From positions 12,965,056 to 13,029,055 of the forward strand of contig NC_030859.1 of assembly GCF_000208745.1 (NCBI RefSeq): 64,000 nucleotides of DNA, read 5' to 3'. This DNA is from Theobroma cacao. Taxonomy: Eukaryota > Streptophyta > Magnoliopsida > Malvales > Malvaceae. The notes beneath the pieces are model-generated. The model had not been told where the DNA came from and made no database searches. It saw only the letters and a list, made by a program, of their open reading frames with translations. A program made the position numbers and the translations under genes. Within the stretch, counting starts at the first letter, position 1, and each line of letters begins with the position of its first letter. Shown one piece after another: positions 59,504-64,000 of this stretch.

Positions 59504-60690
59504 ATGCAAAGAAGAGACAACTTGAATCTTGTTCTTTTTGATCTTGAGATAGAAAGAACTTTCAAAAGACGTCGAAGGGAGAATTTACAAGTTGTAGCTT
59601 TAAATCAGACAATGGCCGAGGATAACATTAATAATGGTAATAATGCCATTAATGTGGTTCCCAAAGCAAATAGAGCATTGCGAGATTATGCAGTTCCTCT
59701 GTTGCAAGGTTTGCACCAAAGCATTAGGAGACCTTCCATCAATGCAAATAATTTTGAAATTAAACTAGCCTATATTCAGATGATTCAGTCTTCAGTCCAA
59801 TTTGGTGGGTTAACCAATGATGATCCTAATGCTCATTTAGTAAATTTCCTAGAGATTTGCGATACTTTTAAATACAATGGAGTAACTGATGATGCTATTA
59901 GATTGAGACTATTTCCATTCTCTCTTAGGGATAAAGCAAAAAAGCTAGCTTAATTCACTACCTAATGGGTCTATCACTACATGGGAGGAATTGGCTCAAA
60001 AGTTTCTCGCAAAGTTCTTCCCACCTGCAAAGACTGCAAAGTGGAGGAACGATATCACCTCATTCACACAATTTGATGGTGAGTCCCTGTATGAAGCTTG
60101 GGAGAAGTTTAAAGAACTACTACAAAGATGCCCACATCATGGGCTTCTTGATTGACTGCAAGTTTAGACATTCTACAATGGGTTGATTGGGTCAATTAAA
60201 ACCACAATTGATGTTGTTGCTGGTGGGGCATTGATGAGTAAGAATAAGACAGATGCTTATAATTTGTTGGAAGAGATGGCTTCAAATAATTATCAATGGC
60301 CTTCAGAAAAGTCGAGTTCGAGAAAAGCTGTTGGAGCCTATGAAATTGATGCAATGAGCAACTTAGCCGCACAAGTGGCTGCACTGTCCAAGAAGATTGA
60401 CACAATAGGAGTTCATGCAGTTCAAAATTCAATTTGTGAGATGTATGGGGATGGCCATTCAAATGATCAATGGCCATACAATTCTGAATCAGTCCCGTTT
60501 GTGGGGAACTTTAACAGATAGCAGAACAACCCATATTTCAATACTTATAATCCTGGTTGGAGAAACCATCCCAATTTTTCATGGAATAATAATGCAGGGC
60601 CTTCCAATCTAAAACCCAACATGCCTCCGGGATTTCAACAACAAGTTAGAGCACCAATTCCTGAAAAGAAGCCCTAAGTGGAAAAACTTC
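59504..60690 (+). pseudogene. Athila-like gag of G
   Basis: Codes for the particle protein. The first intact stretch (59504-59953, 149 codons) has RALRDYAVPLLQGL, then DPNAHLVNFLEICDTFKYNG and VTDDAIRLRLFPFSLRDKAK, all typical of Athila gag. A frameshift ends it at LA-stop. The next part is scattered over frames. A second good stretch (60183-60521) has GGALMSKNKTDAYNLLEEMA and a coiled-coil-like segment AMSNLAAQVAALSKKIDTIG. A later piece (NLETQMGQLANSINNKPQG, about 60750) follows a stop. Three or more frame changes. Confidence 0.9.
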
Positions 60691-61309
60691 TCTTACAGTA
60701 TATATCCAAGAATGATGCGATAATTCAAAGCTTTTGAGCATCCTTGAGAAATCTTGAAACCCAAATGGGACAGCTTGCAAATTCCATCAATAATAAACCT
60801 CAAGGTTCTCGACCTAGTGACACATAAATCAATCCTAAAGGTAAGGAACAATGCCAAGCAATCACTTTAAGGAGTGGAAAAGAGATTGAAGAGGTGAATG
60901 AAAAAACAGATGAACTTGAGAATGAAGTTGTTGATAGGGAAGGAATGTGTGAAAAATAGAGTGAAGTCAAAGAGAAAGAAGATGTTAAGGCTGAAAATCA
61001 TGGAATTTCTCAAGTCATATATCCTCCACCACCTTTTCCCAAAGGCTCCAAAAGCAAAAGTTGGAAAAGTAATTTTAGAAGTTCATCAATGTCTTTAAGA
61101 AATTACACATAAATATCCCTTTTGCTGAAGCTTTGGAACAAATGCCCAGTTATGTCAAGTTCTTGGAGGACATCCTCTCCAAAAAGAGAAAGCTAGGTGA
61201 GTTTGAACTGTTTCCCTTACAGAAAAGTGTAGTGCAATTATCCAAAACAAGCTGCCACCAAAACTCAAAGATCTAGGTAGTTTCACAATCCCTTGCATTA
61301 TTGGTAGTT

Positions 61310-62219
61310 TATTTTTTCAAAAGCTTTAACTGATTTAGGTGCAAGTATCAATTTAATGCCTTGGTCAATTTTTGAGAAACTTGGTTTGGGGGAATGCAAA
61401 CCCACTTCTATAACTTTGCAACTGGCTGATCGTTCTTATGTGTACCCAAGGGGAATTATTGAAAATGTTCTTGTCAAGGTAGATAAATTTATTTTTCCAG
61501 TTGATTTTATAAATCTTGACATGGAAGAAGATAAGGAAATTCCAATCATTCTTGGGAGGCCATTCTTAGCAATTGCTAGAGCTTTGATTGATGTTGAAAA
61601 AGGTGAGCTCACTTTAAGAGTTCAAGACCAACAGGTAACATTTAATATTTTCAAAGCTTTAAAATTGCCTGTGACATCTGAAGACTGTTTTTCTGTGAGT
61701 GTAGTGAACAATTTGACACATGATGTTTTCTTAGAAGAAAATTCCAATGATCCTTTTAAAGCATGTTTAGTTACTAACTCTGATAGCGATGATGATGAGT
61801 TTATTGAATATTCAAATTTGTTGAATGCTCACTCCAGATTTAGAACTAATCATCAATTTGAGTCTTTAGATATTTCAGCTTCTTTGGTGCCAACTTCTAA
61901 GCCTTCCATTGAGGAGACACCTACTTTGGAACTCAAACCTCTACCAACACACTTGAGGTATGCTTTTCTTGGAAAATCTTTCACTCTTCTAGTTATTATT
62001 TCTGATGCTCTTACTAGCTTGCAAGAGGAGAAGTTATTGAGAACACTTAGAGAATTCAAGAAAGCAATAGGGTGGACCATAGCTGATATTAAAGGAATTA
62101 GCCCTTTTATTTGCATGCATAAAATTCTTCTTGAAGAAGATCACAAAGCCACAATTGAACAACAAAGAAGATTGAATCCCATCATGAAGAAAGTGGTCAA
62201 GAAGGAAATCATCAAGTGA
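61310..62219 (+). pseudogene. Athila-like protease and linker of G
   Basis: The active site ALTDLGASINLMPWSIF lies at 61325-61375, with the catalytic Asp in DLGA. The T-run before it (about 61310-61320) has a shift that separates it from upstream sequence reading FTIPCIIGSL-like. It is then open for 287 codons from 61356, through YPRGIIENVLVKVDKFIFPVDF and IPIILGRPFLA to the linker before RT (ISPFICMHKILLEEDHK, PIMKKVVKKEIIK). A TGA stop at 62217-62219 breaks the frame just at the RT start. Confidence 0.88.
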
Positions 62220-62899
62220 TTGGATGCCGGAATAATTTACCCTATCTCTGATAGCTCATGGGTAAGTCCAATTCAATGTGTTCCTAAGAAAGGAGGAATG
62301 ACTGTGGTGGCCAACGACAATAATAAGCTTATTCCAACAAGAATGGTGACTGGATGGAGAGTATGCATGGACTACCACAAGCTTAACAAAGCCACAAGGA
62401 AAGATCACTTCCCTTTCCCATTCATTGATCAAATGTTAGATCGTTTGGCTAGTAAGGAATATTATTGTTTTCTTGATGGTTATTCCGGTTATAACCAATT
62501 TGCTATTGCTCCTGAAGATCAGGAAAAGACTATGTTTACATGTCCTTATGGCACCTTTGCTTTTAGAAGAATGCCATTTGCATTATGTAATGCACCTACC
62601 ACCTTTCAGGATGCATGATGGCCATATTCATAAACATGGTGGAAAAATTCTTTGAGGTATTTATGGATGATTTCTCAGTCTTTGGAAATAATTTTGATGA
62701 TTGTCTTTTAAATCTTGCTAGGGTACTCAAAAGGTGCAAAGAGACAAATTTGGTGCTCAATTGGGATAAATGTGACTTCATGGTGCGAGAAGGTATTGTT
62801 CTTGGGCACAAGATCTTTAGTAATGGCATTGAGGTAGATAAAGCAATAACTGAAGCAATTGAGAAATTACCACCTCCAATAAAATGTCGAAGGTATTAG
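62220..62899 (+). pseudogene. Athila-like reverse transcriptase of G
   Basis: Starts right after the premature stop: LDAGIIYPISDSSWVSPIQ, VCMDYHKLNKATRKDHFPFPF, CFLDGYSGYNQFAIAPEDQ, FAFRRMPFALCNAPTTFQ. A single-base loss near 62598 shifts the frame; the palm motif continues in the next frame as VFMDDFSVFGNNFDDCL, then NLVLNWDKCDFMVREGIVLG. It ends with another shift in the PPPIK region at about 62885. Confidence 0.93.
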
Positions 62900-63198
62900 A
62901 AGTTTTCTTGGTCATGCTGGTTTTTATAGAAGATTTATTAAAGACTTTTCAAAAATTCCAAAACCCCTTTGCAATTTATTGGAGAAAGATGTGCCATTTA
63001 AGTTTGATAATGAATGTCTTGTTACTTTTGATGAATTGAAGAAAAGATTAATATCTACACCTATCATAATTAGTCCTGATTGGACTCTTCCGTTTGAGCT
63101 AATGTGTGATACGAGTGATTATGCGGTGGGAGCTGTTTTGGGACAAAGGAAGGATAAAATCTACCATTCCATCTATTATGCTAGCAAGACTTTGAATA
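62900..63198 (+). pseudogene. Athila-like RT connection and RNase H of G, truncated
   Basis: After the shift at 62885 come IRSFLGHAGFYRRFIKDFSK and the RNase H start with WTLPFELMCDTSDYAVGAVL (first Asp). It breaks off after IYYASKTLNM at 63198, where LTR P is inserted. Confidence 0.9.
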
Positions 63199-64000
63199 TG
63201 TGAGACCCTGTCAAGCTCGATTAAAAGACGATATTGTACCAAGTGGTACAATTAAGTTAAATCGAGCCTTGAACTAGTTCAAAAAGAAATTCTAAGAAGA
63301 ATTTGAAAATTTTAAAACCCACAGAATGGCTTAGAATAGTGATTCGGAGTTCAAGGTCCAGTTTGGAGTCCATCAGGAAAATTGACCGATTAGGGACAAA
63401 ACGATCATTTTACCATTTGATGATAATATGGAGATTTTTAGCCAAGATTTGTTCACATTTGACCAAGAATAATTATATGAAATATAATTATGATTATTGG
63501 AGTATAAAATGATGTTTAGTAGTGAAAAATTGTGATTCTCGGTATTTTTAGAGCACAAGGGTAAAATGGTAATTTTACCACTAGAGGACTAAACGGGAAT
63601 TTTTATAAAATGATTTTTGCCCCATTTGGTTAATATTGATCAATATTAGTGTTATTTGAGGTTGAAAAGTAGAAATAATGTGATTTCGGTACATTTCGGA
63701 TTATAAGGGCAAAATCGTAATTTTTTTACCCCCAGGGTAAATCGGTAAATTTTTCGCCCCAGCACTTGTCAAGACCAAGGGATTTTAATTGTGGTAGGAT
63801 TGGATAAATACCAGAATATTTGTGGTGGAAAATTAAGAAGAAAAAGTCAAAAAGTTAAAAAATTGGGCCAATAAGCATGTGACACGTGGCATGCTTGATT
63901 ATTTTATTATTTTCTATAGAAATCAGCCCATTAAATCCCCAATTCTCTCACCATATTCGGCCTAGGCAACCAGCAACAAGAACAAAGGAAGAACAAAGGT
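63199..64000 (+). mobile_element. Chromovirus-type LTR P, 5' part
   Basis: Begins TGTGAGACCCTGTCAAGC and matches the - strand start of the N and M LTRs in blocks, for example cgatattgtacc...ggtaca, ttgaactagttcaaa and the tail with cagcccattaaa. It is a relative rather than a copy of N. Its target duplication would be gaata (63194-63198); the right end is outside the window. No coding content. Confidence 0.78.

Larger units (their letters stand above)
57943..63198 (+). mobile_element. Athila-like Ty3 element G, 5' part
   Basis: LTR 57943-59363, tRNA-Asp-type primer site, then gag, protease, RT and RNase H in standard order. It is cut off within RNase H by chromovirus LTR P. The gag and RT sequences are of the Athila type (NGVTDDAIRLRLFPFSLRDK; FMDDFSVFG). 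Every coding part is disrupted. Confidence 0.92.

Overview
The window is nuclear DNA of a flowering plant, almost certainly a eudicot. It is AT-rich and intergenic, and built almost entirely of LTR retrotransposons inserted into one another. I found no host gene, rRNA or tRNA. The plant assignment rests on a Tekay/Del-like Ty3 chromovirus, an Athila-like Ty3 element with a tRNA-Asp-type primer site, and initiator-Met-type primer sites elsewhere. The species cannot be read from the sequence.

The dominant component is one LTR family, called family A here. Its LTRs are about 2.6-2.9 kb, starting TGTGAGACC or TGTAGTACC and ending GCTGTGACA. Its internal region is about 4.0-4.5 kb with no reading frame of note, yet primer site, polypurine tract and target duplications are in place. 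Copies on the + strand are A0 (1-1229), A1 (1230-8206), H (8207-9062 and 18863-19548), A2 (9063-18862, complete, TSD aatct), solo LTR S2 (34305-36981, TSD agtat) and F (56873-57942). On the - strand are solo LTRs S1 (21413-24073, TSD acttg) and S3 (53441-56218, TSD ttgtt), and a diverged relative C/E (19549-26873, 39910-41781, 52445-52821) that still carries gag remnants.

Other layers: element L (26874-39904, TSD ctagc) sits inside the C LTR. L is itself broken by an unidentified AT-rich block (28210-29401), a truncated chromovirus M (29402-33677) and solo LTR S2. A full-length chromovirus N (41782-52444, - strand, TSD tacaa) sits inside the E gag sequence. L-like LTR pieces K1/K2 (52822-56872) are interrupted by S3 and followed by F. 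F was hit by an Athila-like element G (57943-63198), and G was hit by another chromovirus LTR, P (63199-64000). The nest is about five layers deep at the right end.

All coding regions (N gag-pol, M pol, E gag, G gag-pol) carry stops, frameshifts or truncations, so no element here looks able to move by itself. The unusual part is family A: a coding-free element with a modular LTR. The modules are two alternative LTR starts, a TATA box, two candidate introns, one of two minisatellite types, clusters of a 16-20 bp palindrome (TCTCGCTGCAGCGAGA), and a module of about 110 bp that is also found in opposite orientation in the unrelated Athila-like LTR.
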